Assembly (NCBI GenBank): GCA_006176705.1 | Contig: QRFJ01001928.1 | Location: 248,001-312,000 of the forward strand | Source of the DNA: Cocos nucifera | Lineage: Eukaryota; Streptophyta; Magnoliopsida; Arecales; Arecaceae | DNA length: 64,000 nt | Reading direction: 5' to 3' | Part shown: positions 1 through 11,194 of the stretch, piece after piece | Numbering within the stretch: the stretch's first letter is position 1 | How the letters are laid out: every line of letters begins with the position of its first letter | Translations under genes and position numbers: made by a program | The notes under the pieces: model-generated | Database searches by the model: none | What the model was told of the DNA's origin: nothing | Seen by the model: the letters and a program-made list of their open reading frames with translations, nothing else

Positions 1-1029
1 GATCATTTTAAGCCATCCAACAATAATACCAATTCTTCATTCAATAAAACCAAGAATTCAATAAAGTACTATATTAAAAAGTACAGATAGTATATCAAAG
101 CATGCATAAAATACACATAGTATCATGATAAAGTACATATACCCAACAAGGTTCTTATACATAAAATAAAAAATAATAAAAAATAAGGCCTATGGAGTTC
201 TTAGGTGCGTGTCGCCGCCACCGGTGTTTTGTCCATATCTATTATCCCCTGATGCATGATGCTCCGAAGTAGATGCCTAACATCTTACATTAAAAAATTA
301 AAAAAAATGATAAAAAATAAATAAATAAAGAAAAAGTAAAAATGATATTATTTTACCTCTTATGGAGTTGAAGATGGTGGAATAGGAGTATGCTGTGTGT
401 TCATTGGCATAAGTTGGTTAAGAACTACATATAAACTACAGTTAACAGCACCAATGTATTATATAAAAGAAACCATCCAATAAATGCATTCAACCATCTT
501 TTTCTATTCATGTTGATTCATCACCTGGTGCAGCTCAGAATACAAATACAAAGAAAGCTGATACCATCCACCACATAGCAGAGTATACAATCATGTCTCA
601 AATATGGTTCATGAAGAGTGTCTTGACATATATGGAATATAGGAGTGCTATGGGGCCCTAACAGTGTAATAGTGTATGGTGATCTATACAATAGTGGAGT
701 AGAGTGCTAGGGATGCATGTTCATCAGCCCAATTGCAAATTTTTTATTTTATTTGAAAAGAATCCTGAAACAATAGCTGTGTCAAAGCAAACAAAATCAT
801 ACAGTGTTAAATATATTTGTAGAAATATAAATGATCCAGTTTCTTATAACAGTTGTTTTAAAATGAATAGGATAGTAAAAGGAGGGGCAAAAGAAGTGAT
901 TCAAACTTGACAAAATCAGGTAGATCCTGATCTTTAAATTAACTAAATAATTCTTTAGAGCAAAAAGCAACAAAGTAGTGCAGGTATTGTTGCAAAAGCA
1001 TGTATTTATAATTAATGTTCATTACTTAC
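1..1029. other. AT-rich spacer, no clear gene
   Basis: No long reading frame is present. Two short stretches on the minus strand look slightly coding: about 360-420 reads as a Pro/Ser/Thr-rich tail (LNQLMPMNTQHTPIPPS then stop), and about 180-260 is locally GC-richer. Both could be downstream exons of the transposon-like scrap at 1030-1123, but no convincing splice sites join them. The rest is A/T-rich sequence without recognisable repeats. Confidence 0.4.
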
Positions 1030-1123
1030 GCTAATTTTCTATCTTTTCATTCACAAAGTCACCATTCTTATCTTGGTGCATGCGGTCAAATATCTCCTTA
1101 TACGGCCGACCAAGTTTAGATCC
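1030..1123 (-). pseudogene. Exon-like fragment resembling a plant CACTA/Spm-associated protein
   Basis: On the minus strand this stretch begins right after an acceptor-like TTTTAG and ends at a perfect donor GTAAGT. In one frame it encodes GRPYKEIFDRMHQDKNGDFV followed by NEKIEN and a stop just before the donor. The pattern of a Gly-Arg-Pro segment, a Phe-Asp motif and a Lys-Asn-Gly-Asp-Phe-Val segment resembles the C-terminal region of plant Spm-type transposon proteins (Transposase_24-like). That family assignment rests on pattern memory only. The stop inside the exon suggests decay, or that I have the frame of the last codons wrong. It could equally belong to an unrelated host gene. Confidence 0.35.
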
Positions 1124-1416
1124 CTAAAATAATTTTAAGATAAATGAAAGCATATAACCAAGATGATTATTGTATATAACCAAGATGATAGAAGATGGAG
1201 ATTATATGCAAGACTGCTTAGAGTGAATTACAAGAAGCAAAATAATCACTGGCTACTTCCATCCCATGGTAGGAAGCCATAAAGCTTGTAGAAAGTATAA
1301 TATCACTTCCAACATGTCCAAAAATATTAAAGGGCATCCTTCATATTTTAAGGATCAAGGAAACTATTTAAGTTATTGAATTACCAAGTGAATTATTTTG
1401 CTTCAAATACATACAT

Positions 1417-1467
<51 letters not shown>

Positions 1468-2105
1468 AAGTCATACTAATCTTCTGCTTTGCACTGAATA
1501 TAATGGCTTAGTCAATTCATTTTCCAAATTTTTTTTAAAAATAAAATAATGTCATATACTTCAACAAGAAAAGATTTTTTCACCACATCAACCATAAAAG
1601 TATACTGTTAATCAATTATAGCTTATATTAACAAAATTGATTGCCCACCTTTCCCTTCTAAACAAATTAAATTGAAAGTGCACACGCGCGTGCACAAACA
1701 GTATTTAAAAAATTGCAAACGTATCAATAAACTTTAAGAAGGCAGTGATAGAATAAAATATCGAAAAGATTGGCAGTATATTAGGTTGTGTCATTTCCTC
1801 AAAATAAAAAATACGACCCTCGGGACAAAACAGTGACCAAAAAAGAATTACCATTAACTATTTACAAATAGCAAACTGGTAACAACTTGCAAAACTTTTC
1901 ACAAGATAAACCACATTTCTTTGCTTGGTTCTAGTTAGCGTGCATGGACTTATATATGTTTCCTTATTCCCAGTTGACAAAAACTAAACACCAGAACTGG
2001 AGACCGTTTGAAAACACCATTTATTTATTATCACCTAGAGGGATCCAAGATGAAACCATGCTAATTCTCCCAAACAGTTTGATAGAAATACCTGACTCAA
2101 TACTT
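1124..2105. other. Gene-free AT-rich spacer
   Basis: Apart from the microsatellite at 1406-1466 I see no reading frame, RNA gene or transposon end here. The sequence is A/T-rich with scattered poly-A and poly-T runs. Confidence 0.5.
1406..1466. repeat. Compound microsatellite (ATAC)n-(AC)n
   Basis: About seven perfect ATAC units run directly into about seventeen AC units. The transition from the tetranucleotide to the dinucleotide is uninterrupted, as expected if the ATAC units arose by point mutation in an AC tract and then expanded. Confidence 0.95.
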
Positions 2106-2475
2106 ACCATTATAATATGATTTAAAATAATATTTTAAAATATAATAATATTTACATTATAAACATATAATATAATCTATTATTATATTATTATATTATA
2201 ATAACACTACAATATAATATAATAATATTTTAATAAAAATATAGTATAAATAGATCATAATAATATAATATAATATATTATGAACTATTGTTAGATTATA
2301 TTATAACTAATATATTATATTATATTATCAAAATTATTTTATAATTATAATAATATTATATTATATTATATTATTATGTTATATTATATGATAATAATAT
2401 TATATAATATAATAATATATATTATAATATATAATATTATATTATATTATTTTGCACTATATAATATTATGAAAT
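2106..2475. repeat. Low-complexity TAATATA-rich block
   Basis: Almost pure A/T built from imperfect ATAATATTATA-type units, many self-complementary, so the block could form many small hairpins. It lies between spacer and the GC-rich gene start at 2690-3432. I see no reading frame in it. Confidence 0.85.
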
Positions 2476-2689
2476 GTATTCCATCAACCCAAAATCTATC
2501 CAACAAAGAGAAATAATATAATTCATATAAGCCGGTCCTGGTAGTACAACATAATGAATTAGACGCTTGTGCACGATTCAATCATTATTCAATGCTCCAA
2601 CCAATCAACCACGAATAAAAATTATGAAATCTAAAGCAAATAACATCTAAAAAAGCATTAGAAGCTAAGAAATTGCCAAACGTAATCTC

Positions 2690-3432
2690 AAGTAGAAGAA
2701 TTCCCTCCCTACCTCATGGATCTCCTGGAGCAGCTCGTGGGCTCGTCAGCACTTCCCCCCGCACTGCCTCCAGGGTCCGCCGCCGCACATGGACCTACTC
2801 CTCCCCGCTAGTAGTGCTAGTGGATGGCCCCGATTCTGCTGCTGCCACCTCCACCGTCGACTCTACCATGATGCAATAACTTGAAGGAAAGAAGAGGTCT
2901 AAATACTCAAATGGAAGGAGGAAAAAAACACTGAAAATTTGGTCGAAATTCTGCCCCGTGGCTAAATACTTCCAATAGTATGGAGGAAGACGATGTTCCC
3001 TTATACGATGACACCCCCTGCTCGCCGCTGGAGGCATCGCAGCAGATCTGGATGAACTCTGAGTAAGCGATGCAGCTTATCAAAATCGCCCTCAGTCTTG
3101 CCCTCGCCGCCTCGATCTGCGATGCCCTCAGCACCTTCCTCACCTTCTCCACCATGATCCCCCTCCTCTCCACCACCATCTCATCCTTCACCTTCTCTAC
3201 TGGTGGTGGGGAGAGACCGTCGAGGTGAATGCAGTCCGAGTTGAGGCCGCGGATCCGGTCGAGGAGGCAGTCGCCATAGGGGAAGGGAGTGGTCAGAAGG
3301 GACGGCCGAGAGGATGATGGCACGGTGCTGGAGGAGGAAAGAGGAATTTGGTGGGAGCCGGATTTGGGGGTCGGGGGTGGAGATCTTGGCGAGGTGGAGG
3401 AAGCGATCGACTAGGGTTTTGTGAAGCGCCAT
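2690..3432 (-). pseudogene. Disrupted 5' end of a host-like gene, product not recognised
   Basis: This is the only GC-rich, host-like coding stretch in the window. On the minus strand an ATG at 3432 opens MALHKTLVDRFLHLAKIS; a further in-frame ATG lies upstream at 3477. About 130 bases in, the coding signal moves to another frame, which continues with GDCLLDRIRGLNSDCIHLDG and a Lys/Glu-rich helical segment (EKVRKVLRASQIEAARARLR) as far as about 3020. A plausible small intron follows (GTATAAGG to TTCCTTCAAG, about 2885-3005). The next segment includes MVESTVEVAAAESGPSTS and, in yet another frame, RAHELLQEIHE before a possible donor near 2713. Two frame changes in so short a stretch mean a pseudogene, a fragment or sequence errors. 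I do not recognise the protein, which looks helical and soluble with no signal peptide. The upstream TATA box fits a genuine promoter. Confidence 0.45.
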
Positions 3433-3532
3433 AATTTCTTTTGGGAGAGCTTTTCTTCTCCAATAAGCGAGGGGCAAGCTAGGTTTTTGGTTTGAATTGG
3501 GGACAAGAGAGGAGGGGATGGGGTCGGGAGTT

Positions 3533-3545
3533 TTATATATATATG
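3533..3545 (-). promoter_or_regulatory. TATA box of the minus-strand gene start
   Basis: On the minus strand the run reads TATATATATAAAAC, about 100 bases before the ATG at 3432. Transcription would start near 3500, giving a short 5' leader of about 70 bases. The spacing is normal for plant genes. Confidence 0.5.
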
Positions 3546-3775
3546 ATAGAACTCGAGAGAGACGGGGTTTTCACATTCTTTCTCGTCCTCACTACTTGCA
3601 CGCGGCCCGTCTTGCCTCTTTTCTTTTTTACTTAAGAAATATAATTTTTTATATAAAAAAATTTAACATGTTCCGAGTATGGTTGTGACATTGAAATCCA
3701 AGACCCTTTCCTTTAATTGATTTCTTCGTCCTCACGTCAATTAGGTCCAAATGAACAAGATAAGAGTAAACTTGT
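3546..3775. other. Spacer between gene start and CACTA end
   Basis: AT-rich, no reading frame and no recognisable repeat. It contains none of the gag leader or LTR expected upstream of Gypsy element A, so A is truly 5' truncated rather than merely interrupted here. Confidence 0.4.
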
Positions 3776-4256
3776 AAGTATTAAATATTTAATAATTAAT
3801 TTTTAATTTAAATTTATTATAAATTTTTTATATCTAATTTATTATAAATTTACTATAAATTTATTTTTTAATATTAATAATAGTGTTAAATATTTAGTTG
3901 CAAATCCATTGCCAATTTACAATGAATTAGAAATAGATTCTATCTCTTGCTAAATTTTTATTATAAAATCATATATTTTTTGTAATATTTAGTTGCTAGT
4001 CTATTGCAATTTTATTATCAATAATATGCGGAAATCTACTACAAAATTTAGTAATAATTTTCAGATCCATTGTTATTCCGTTGTAAACATTCCATTTCTA
4101 ATCCATTGTAAATCTATTGTAAATTTATTTTTTTCAAAATTAGTAATAAAATTGAGCATTTCGTTGTAAATCTATTGCTAATTAATAACTGATTAGAAAT
4201 GAATTCTGTCCGTTGCAAAATTTTCATTATTAAATAATATTTTTCTTGTAGTAATG
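3776..4256. mobile_element. CACTA (En/Spm-type) transposon terminal fragment
   Basis: The right edge reads TTTTTCTTGTAGTAATG, the reverse complement of CATTACTACAAG, one base away from the CACTACTACAAG terminus of plant CACTA elements. Leading up to it is a series of imperfect units of the form CCATTGTAAATCTATTGTAA, which look like CACTA subterminal repeats. I cannot find the other terminal repeat, so this is a one-ended fragment with an approximate left boundary. It abuts the truncated gag of Gypsy element A. Confidence 0.55.
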
Positions 4257-5345
4257 ATTTCACTCCTGGGAGATCCTTGTCCCTTCCAACTAGCTGCACT
4301 TTGAGATCCATGATTGAGATGATATCTTCAATCAAAAGTATTAGAAAATAAACTAGCAGAACGAAGAACTCTGCCATTTTACCCCCATCCGTAACAACGA
4401 CATCTGCATTGACCCTTTATTTTCCATCCAAATCATACAGGAGCCCATCTCGTCGAACTTCAAGCTCCCTCAGTTTGAAAGTTACGACAGAACCATGAAC
4501 CCAACTGACTATCTTGAAGCTTTTAGGACTATGATGTTCCTCCATGACACGTTTGACACCATTTTATGCCGATCTTTTACCTCAACTTTGAAGAAAGTAG
4601 TAAGAAATTAGTACTCGAACCTCAAATCCGGTACCATCTTTTCTTTTGATTAGTCGAGTCACCAATTTATGGCTTATTTCATTAGCAGTTGGTGTTAGAG
4701 ATGAGATTTGGACTCCCTCATCAACATCAAGTAAAAAGAAGGGGAGTCCATTCAAGCTTATATCAGCCACTTTAATGCTGCTACTTTAGAGGTTCAAAAT
4801 TTGGATCAATCTGTTGTTATGAATGCATTGAAGGACGGTCTCCAAAAAAATGATCTCCTCTTCTTCTTGGAGAAGAAGTATTCTTGGGACTTCGCTAACA
4901 TGCTAGCTCGAGTTGAGGGCTACACCCGAGCTGAAGAAGCCTTCAAACTCAAGGATGAAGAAGCTGCAGGAGAATAGCAAGCGAGAGAGTCTAGCAAGCT
5001 CTCAACTATAGAGAAGCCGAGTGAAGCTCGGTCATGCTCTAGAACCCCTTCTGAGCATAGATGAGTCTGAACTCCATCTCAATTTCATCGATCGAGAAGC
5101 TCGGACTGAAGGACATAGTAAAAATCTTCCCTTAGAAGATTCCACAAAACTCCCCTCTGAATGCTCCGAAGACTTAAGTGCTTATGAAAATTAGGAAGGA
5201 ACCATTGAGACCAAAAAAATATGATCTCATCCAGCCAAGCCCAACTCCAATAAGTACTGCCTCTATCATTGTGACCATGATTACGATACTGAAGAGTGTA
5301 TCCAGCTCCAAGACGAGATCAAAGAGCTCATCAAAAGAGGCTGAC
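4257..5345 (+). pseudogene. gag: Gag of Gypsy element A, truncated and degenerate
   Basis: Gag would form the particle shell and package element RNA. Recognisable segments on the plus strand, in shifting frames, are EPISSNFKLPQFESYDRTMN at about 4443, an ALKDGLQKNDLLFFLEKKYS segment around 4830-4880, and FANMLARVEGYTRAEEAFKL just after it. Near 5255-5340 a short Cys/His-rich segment (YCLYHCDHDYDTEEC) precedes IQLQDEIKELIKRG. These match the corresponding gag of element B at 21560-22958, which fixes the family. The N-terminal part is missing at the junction with the CACTA fragment. Stops are frequent, so no Gag could be made. Confidence 0.8.
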
Positions 5346-5579
5346 TAGACTGATTTCTTTGACGTCGACCAAAAAGAAGAAAAAATCGACCAAGAGTATT
5401 GCCATAATCTGAACCACCTTGGAGGGATGAGACGTAAGAAGATCGGCTCCCATTTGGAATTATCAATACCATTGCTGGGGGGCATCAATAGGGGGAGGCT
5501 AGTGGATCAACAAAGCTAATAAAAAGGCAGAAGATTGAAGAACTCATCACTTTCACTGAAGAAGATGCACAGGAGGTTC

Positions 5580-6154
5580 AATTTCTGCACAATGACATAG
5601 TTGTAGTTACTTTAAATATTGCTCACTATGATGTACGTCATGTCTTAATTGATAATAAAAGCTCTGCTAATATTTTATTTTATGATGCTTTCTCTAAAAT
5701 GTCTATACCTGATAGTCGTCTAGGACCTATGAAATCCTCTTTGGTAGGATTCACCAGTGATGCTATACCGGTTGAAGGAATAGTTACTTTACCAGTAGTT
5801 GCAGGTCGGTATTCAAAACAATCCAAGGCCCAAGTTGATTTTCTAGTGGTAAGGGCTCTTTCTACCTACAATGCAATCCTTGGCCAATCTAATTTGAATG
5901 CATTTCAAGCTATGGTCTCAACTTACTATTTCAAGATAAAATTTTTGATAAAACATGGGGTCGAAGAATTTAGAAGAGATCAAGCTTTAGCACGGCACTG
6001 CTACATCATTGCCTTACAAGAAGGAAAGCAGCCAAACCCTTGTCCTATAGATGGACTTGATGCCTACGATGATCTGGTTGAAGAGCAGGGGGAACCAATG
6101 GACAACCTTATTGCAGTCTCCTTGAATGATGAAAATGAAGATCATACTATTTAG
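5580..6154 (+). pseudogene. Aspartic protease region of Gypsy element A
   Basis: The retroviral-type aspartic protease would cut the polyprotein. The segment around 5650 reads VLIDNKSSANILFYDAFSKM, in which the D of IDN is the probable catalytic aspartate of the degenerate D-N-G-S-S motif used by plant Gypsy proteases; here the Gly is replaced by Lys. The longest open stretch in this element (151 codons, 5699-6154) starts just after it and continues through the conserved ALSTYNAILGQSNLNAFQA segment. Element B has the same domain at 20776-21310. The open length is residual and I do not expect an active enzyme. Confidence 0.8.
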
Positions 6155-7500
6155 ATTGGCTCCAACCTAGGAGAAGAAATTAGAAAGTAGCTCATTACCT
6201 TCTACAAAGGAATGTAGATGTCTTCGCTTGGGTCCCTACAGACATGCTTGGGATTGATACTGAAGTAATGGAGCATCGCCTAGGCATAGATCTCAAGCGC
6301 TGACCTGTGAAGCAAAAGAAGTGCAGCTTTGTACTAGAGTGGTAGAAGGCCATGTGGATGAGGTCAACAAGCTTCTCAAGGCTAAGTTCATTCGAGAGGT
6401 GTCCTATCCGAAATGGACTGCAAATATAGTTTTCATCAAGAAGGCAAATGGTAAGTGAAGGATATACATAGACTTCAAAGACTTGAACAAGGTCTACCCA
6501 AAGGATAGCTATCCACTACCTAGAATCAATCAATTGGTTGACGCAATCTCGGGCCATGAGATTCTCACTTTCATGGATGCCTTCTCTGATTATAACTAAA
6601 TACGGATGGCACCAGAAGATGAGAAAAAAACTACTTTTATTACTAATCATGATCTTTATTATTATAGAATTATGTCCTTTGGACTCAAAAATATAGGTAC
6701 AACCTACTAGTGCCTGATGAATAAAATTTTTAAGATGAAGATTGACCGCAACATGGAGGTCTATGTGGATGACATACTCGTGAAGAGCTAATCTTCAATA
6801 AATCATATTATCAACTTGGAAGAAACTTTCAACATTCTCTAGAAGTATAAAATAAAGCTGAACCCAATCAAATGCACTTTTGAAGTAACCTCAGAAAAGT
6901 TCTTGAAATTCATGGTGTCAAGGAGCAGCATTGAAAAAAATTTGAAGGAGATCCAAGCTATCCAGAAAATAACTACTACAAAAATAATAAAAGAGGTCCA
7001 GCATTTAATGGAAAAGATTGCAGCTCTAAATCAGTTCATTTTAAAGTCAGCAAAATGTTGCATGCCCTTTTTCCAAGTCCTCAAGTAGCCAAAGAAATTC
7101 TGCTAGATTCCTAAATGTCAACAGGCCTTTGAAAAATTGAAGAACTATCTCAGCTCACCTCCTCTTCTTGCCAAACTTGAACTTGGTGAAGAATTATTTT
7201 TGTACTTGGTGATGTCGCCTATAGCTATTAGAGCGATCCTGATTAGAGAAGAGACAAAAATTTAGAGGCTGCTCTACTATATAAGTTGAGTTCTAAGGGA
7301 TGCAAAAATAAGATATACAAAATTGAAAAAGCTAACCTATGCTTTGTTGATTACAGTCAGAAAGCTCCGACCATATTTTTAGGGGCACATGATCATACTT
7401 CTAACCGATCAACTCATCAAAGCAGATCTTCACCAATCTGATACCTCTGGAAGAATAGCAAAGTAGGCGATTGAGCTCACCAAATTTATTATCAAGTTCT
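6155..7500 (+). pseudogene. Reverse transcriptase and RNase H of Gypsy element A
   Basis: These domains would copy element RNA to DNA and remove the RNA strand. RT landmarks on the plus strand in order are the LNKVYPKDSYPLPRINQLVD segment at about 6490, ILTFMDAFSDYN at about 6560 (first catalytic Asp), and EVYVDDILVKS at about 6760, the Y-V-D-D active-site box. A remnant of the RT-linked RNase H follows (LSSPPLLAKLELGEELFLYL at about 7150, then about 7190-7390). Stops interrupt nearly every block, for example directly after the NGK before RIYIDFKDL. The order and spacing agree with element B. Confidence 0.85.
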
Positions 7501-7990
7501 AACCTAGGCCATTAATCAAAGCCCAAATATTGATTGATTTTATGCTAGAATATACTATTCCAGATCCAACTGGACCTAAGCAGCAAGAAGTTAGCACTCC
7601 CAGTTTGCAATCGAACTTCCCTGAAGAAAGAATAGTTCTTCCTAAAGACTTCTGGGCCCTATATATTGATGGTTCATCCAATGCTTTTGGAGTAGGTGTA
7701 GGCTTGATTCTTATCAATCCAGAGGGAGTCGTTGCTGAGTATGCATTGCACTTTGAGTTCCCCATAACTGATAATGGAGCAGAATATGAAACATTGATCA
7801 CGGGATTAAGAATCGCTAAAGAATTAAAAGTGGACCATGTGAAGACTTACAGCGACTCACAACTAGTAGTGGGATAAGTCAATGGCACTTATGAAACCTG
7901 GGAGGAAAATATGAAGAAGTACCTGGATAGAGTAAGCAGTCTAATCTCAGCCTTTGATAGTTGTAACATTCAGTAGATCCTAAGAGTAGA
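7501..7990 (+). pseudogene. Second (archaeal-type) RNase H of Gypsy element A
   Basis: A second RNase H-like domain lies between the RT-linked RNase H and integrase. Visible motifs are LYIDGSSNAFGVGVGLILIN near 7660 (first acidic residue in YIDG), NGAEYETLITGLRIAKEL near 7770 (the Glu), and TYSDSQLVVG near 7850 (the Asp of SDSQ). This D-E-D series with a Gly-rich strand is the pattern of the extra RNase H known from Tat-lineage Gypsy elements. A stop directly after the SDSQLVVG block breaks the frame before VNGTYE. Confidence 0.85.
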
Positions 7991-9350
7991 GAATACTAGG
8001 GCTGATCTTTTATCCAAATTGGCTACATTGGCACTGAATGAGCTGCCAAAGGAGCTCATCTTCAAAGTCCTGCAGCACCCAAGTTCAGAGAAATCCCAAA
8101 AAGTCATGCAAGTCGATCAAGAGCCCAACTGGATCGATCCACTAATCTTGTATCTCAAAGATAGTATTCTGCCCAGAGATCCTAAAGAAGTTCGAAAGTT
8201 GAGAAACCAGGCCTCCCATTATATTTTATTTGAGAATAAACTATACAAGATGTCGTATTCCTTATCGCTCCCTAAATATCTTCGACCTTCTGAAGTTGAT
8301 TATGCATTAAAGAAAGTTTATGAGGAAATATATGGAAACCATCTAGGAGCTAGATCTTTGTCTTACAAACTGCTTCAACAAGGATATTATTGATCGACTA
8401 TGCAACAGGATGCCACTAATTATGTGAAGAGATGTAACTGGTGTCAAAGAAATGCCAATATTCAAAAATAATCGACTTCTCAACTTACACCTTTGAGTGC
8501 TCCATGGTCATTCGTGCAGTGGAGGATGGACATACTTGGGCTCTTTTTCATGGCATTTGGATAATGAAAATTTTTTCTAGTGATAGCGGACTACTTGACT
8601 AAGTGGGTTGAAGCTTAACCCCTAGCAAAGATTACTAAAGCTAAAGTATAGAATTTTGTCTGAAAGTTGATAGTCTGTAGATTCGGCCTATCTCACTCTT
8701 ATCACTAACAATGGGTGCTAGTTTGCAGGAGCAAAATTTGCTAAGTTCTATGAAGATCCAAATATCTTCCATCATTTTACATCTATAGCTCATCCTCAAG
8801 CAAATGGTGAGGCTGAGGTAATCAATAAAACTTTGCTTTAGGAGATAAAAGCAAAGCTTGAAAGGGTGAAAGAAACATGGGTGGACGAATTCTATCATGT
8901 GCTTTAGGGTTACAGAACCATCCAAAAGTTGCCAATTGAGAAGACTCCATTTGCTTTGGCTTTTGAGATTGAGACAGTTATCCCAGTTGAACTTAGACTT
9001 CCTTTAGCATGAGTTGAAGTCTTTAACGAATAGAACAATTCACAAGATCTTAGAGCAAAACTTGATCTATTGAAAAAAAATGAGAGAAGGATCAAATTTC
9101 GATGGTAGTCCACAAGTAGAAAGTGGCTTGGTATTATAATTTCAAAGTCAGGAGTAAAATATTCAATGTAGAAGATCTAATGCTACGACGAGCAGATATC
9201 TCTCAGTTATAAAATTATGAAAAGCTCATCCTAAATTGAGAAGGCCCCTATGAGGTCATGGAAATCATCTGATCGGGTGCTTATTATCTGAAGGAGCTTG
9301 GAGGGGTACACTCCTGTGATCTTGAAACTTGAAAAATATATAAATGTACT
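7991..9350 (+). pseudogene. Integrase of Gypsy element A
   Basis: Integrase would insert the DNA copy into the genome. From about 8019 the sequence is open for 124 codons and includes the linker IDPLILYLKDSILPRDPKE and the start of the zinc-binding domain (the His pair around IYGNHLGARS). After a stop the Cys pair follows in RCNWCQRNANIQ at about 8430. The catalytic core can be followed as WRMDILG (first Asp, about 8525), a degraded second-Asp region at about 8700, and an EVINKTLL segment at about 8817 with the Glu. A C-terminal tail with LGGVHSCDLET ends near 9330. Stops are dense and no activity is possible. Confidence 0.8.
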
Positions 9351-9419
9351 ATCAATAATCTTATTTTAATAATTTTTTTTACTTTAATATCCTTGTCTTT
9401 GGTGCAAAACTATGTAATA

Positions 9420-9860
9420 GTAGAAAATTTCTCAACCAAACTTCATTCTCAAATAAAGTAGAAGGCCTCTAGTTCTTAAATAAGAGGTTAACCTCATTTT
9501 AACGAGGGTGAAGGTGTCTGATACTTAAACAGGTGGTTAATCTCATCTTAACAAAGATGAAGGCCTCTGGTTCTTAAATAGGAGATAACAGAAAGAGGCC
9601 CTCTCAATGGCTCTTTTATGCCCCAGCAATGTTGTTAGGAACAGGAGGTGGGCCTCATCCTAATAAAAGAGATAACCAACCAGGTCAGGAACAGAAGGAG
9701 GACCTCATCCTGACGTGGATGAAGGCTCTTATAAGAGATCGAAGGCCTTTGGTTTTAAAATAGAAGGTTAACCATGGGTATGAAGACTCTTGACTTCTAG
9801 ACAAAGAGATGTATTTGCTCCTAAACAAGTCTAAAGATCCTTATTCATAAACAAGAAGGA
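9420..9860. repeat. Imperfect tandem repeats after the pol of Gypsy element A
   Basis: A unit of roughly 60-75 bases recurs several times, built around GAAGGCCTCTGGTTCTTAAA and GAGGTTAACCTCATYYTAACG. A variant, GGAGGACCTCATCCTGACG, matches the reverse complement of the 115-base repeat at the same relative position in element B. The block separates pol from the antisense ORF. Confidence 0.7.
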
Positions 9861-10059
9861 TAGATATACAAGATGTTGGACTGAGATTATTATTTCAAGA
9901 CAATATCAATATCAGGCATGATAAGCAAATAAAGAGACCGCAAGCATCAAATCGAGATAGAATGCAGAAGGATAATTGAAAAAAAATATTATTTTATTAA
10001 AATTAAAGTTCATTACATAGATCCTTAAGATCGATTACAAAAAAAAAGAGAAAAGAAGA

Positions 10060-11040
10060 AGAAGAAGATGAAGTTTTACTCAAAGTCAGACTTCAGACTG
10101 CCAGCTCTAGTCATCACAAGGGCATGCTTCAAGTTATTAATTTTCTCTTCAAGGTCTTGCCCTGCCACCAAGCTCTCACCGAGTAGTTTTTAGGATCTTC
10201 GGATATCATCTTCTACTTCTCTTAGCCTCTTTTTCAAAATTGTGGATTTGGCTTCAGCATCCTTCACCACATTCTTATTGTCCGGATATCATCTTCTACT
10301 TCTCTTAGCCTCTTTTTCAAAATTATGGATTTGGCTTCAGCATCCTTCACCACGTTCTTGTTGTAAGCCATTTGAATTTTGAGTTAAAAGAGTTCAGCTT
10401 TACTCTTTTCATATATCTTCAAAAGATTTCCCAAAGTTCTCCTTAGGGAGGCAACTTCCTCTGGATGTCCGATCGGGCCGTCTTGGGCCCTGTTGGTTAA
10501 TTGCTTCTGAAGTCGCATCTCCTTAGTATTCGCCATCTTAAGCTTTTTCTTGTACTCATTAATCTATCCACACCAGCCAGTTTGGTAGGTCACATACGAC
10601 CTCTCAGCATCCTACAGCTACTTTTGAAGGTCGAAGAATTTCTTCGATCAATCCCAACCATACTCTACCAAACCTTGAATCCAAGCCAAGCCCTTCTCTA
10701 ACTGATCGATTTTCTCTTTTGCTTCATGAAGCTTAGCCTCGAGACAACAAATTCTGGTAGTCGAGTTTCAGGCTTTCTTGCTAGCGAGTTTCCTTGTCCA
10801 TTCTAGTTCCTCAATTAGATGGTACTTCTTGATGGTGTATTCCTTGAAGAATTGCTTAAATGATTGATGGAGGTGGTTTATTTCGATGGTGGCTTCAGCA
10901 TAGTTCTTCTTAGATTTTTGGAGCTTGTCTTCAGTCTTCTTCAGTTTCTTACTAAGTTGATGAACTTCCTTCTTTAACCTTTTATTAAGCACCTTCAATA
11001 GGATCCCCTGAGGCAGAGGTTCCACTTCGGCTAGAGACTG
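10060..11040 (-). pseudogene. Coiled-coil reading frame antisense in element A, distal part
   Basis: On the minus strand from about 11040 a Lys/Glu/Leu-rich frame begins LPQGILLKVLNKRLKKEVHQ and continues through an 85-codon open stretch (10768-11025) with regular heptads, then, in broken frames, a KIDQLEKGLAWIQGLVEYG segment and further charged helices to about 10100. It would form a long coiled coil with no catalytic motif. It lies downstream of the stop at 11195-11197 that ends the main antisense ORF, so it is either a second exon after an intron or a second ORF. An 83-base tandem duplication at 10201-10365 shifts its frame. Confidence 0.6.
10201..10365. repeat. 83-base direct tandem duplication
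   Basis: Two adjacent copies beginning GGATATCATCTTCTACTTCT (at 10201 and 10284) differ at only about three positions. The unit length is not a multiple of three, so the duplication shifts the antisense coiled-coil frame. Confidence 0.9.
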
Positions 11041-11194
11041 TGCTTAATGTGTAAAAATTTTATAACATAAAAGTATGGCAAAGAAAAGAAATTCACTTTC
11101 ATTAATTGAAATATTGAAGTATATGAAAGAAAGAAGAAAAAAAAAGTACAAGCATCAAAAGTCTTTGACCTCCCGAGGGGGGTGGCAGACGAGG

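Noticed and set aside
2106..2475. Possible matrix attachment region or replication origin in the TAATATA block
   Set aside because: Composition alone cannot support this; simple AT repeats explain it.
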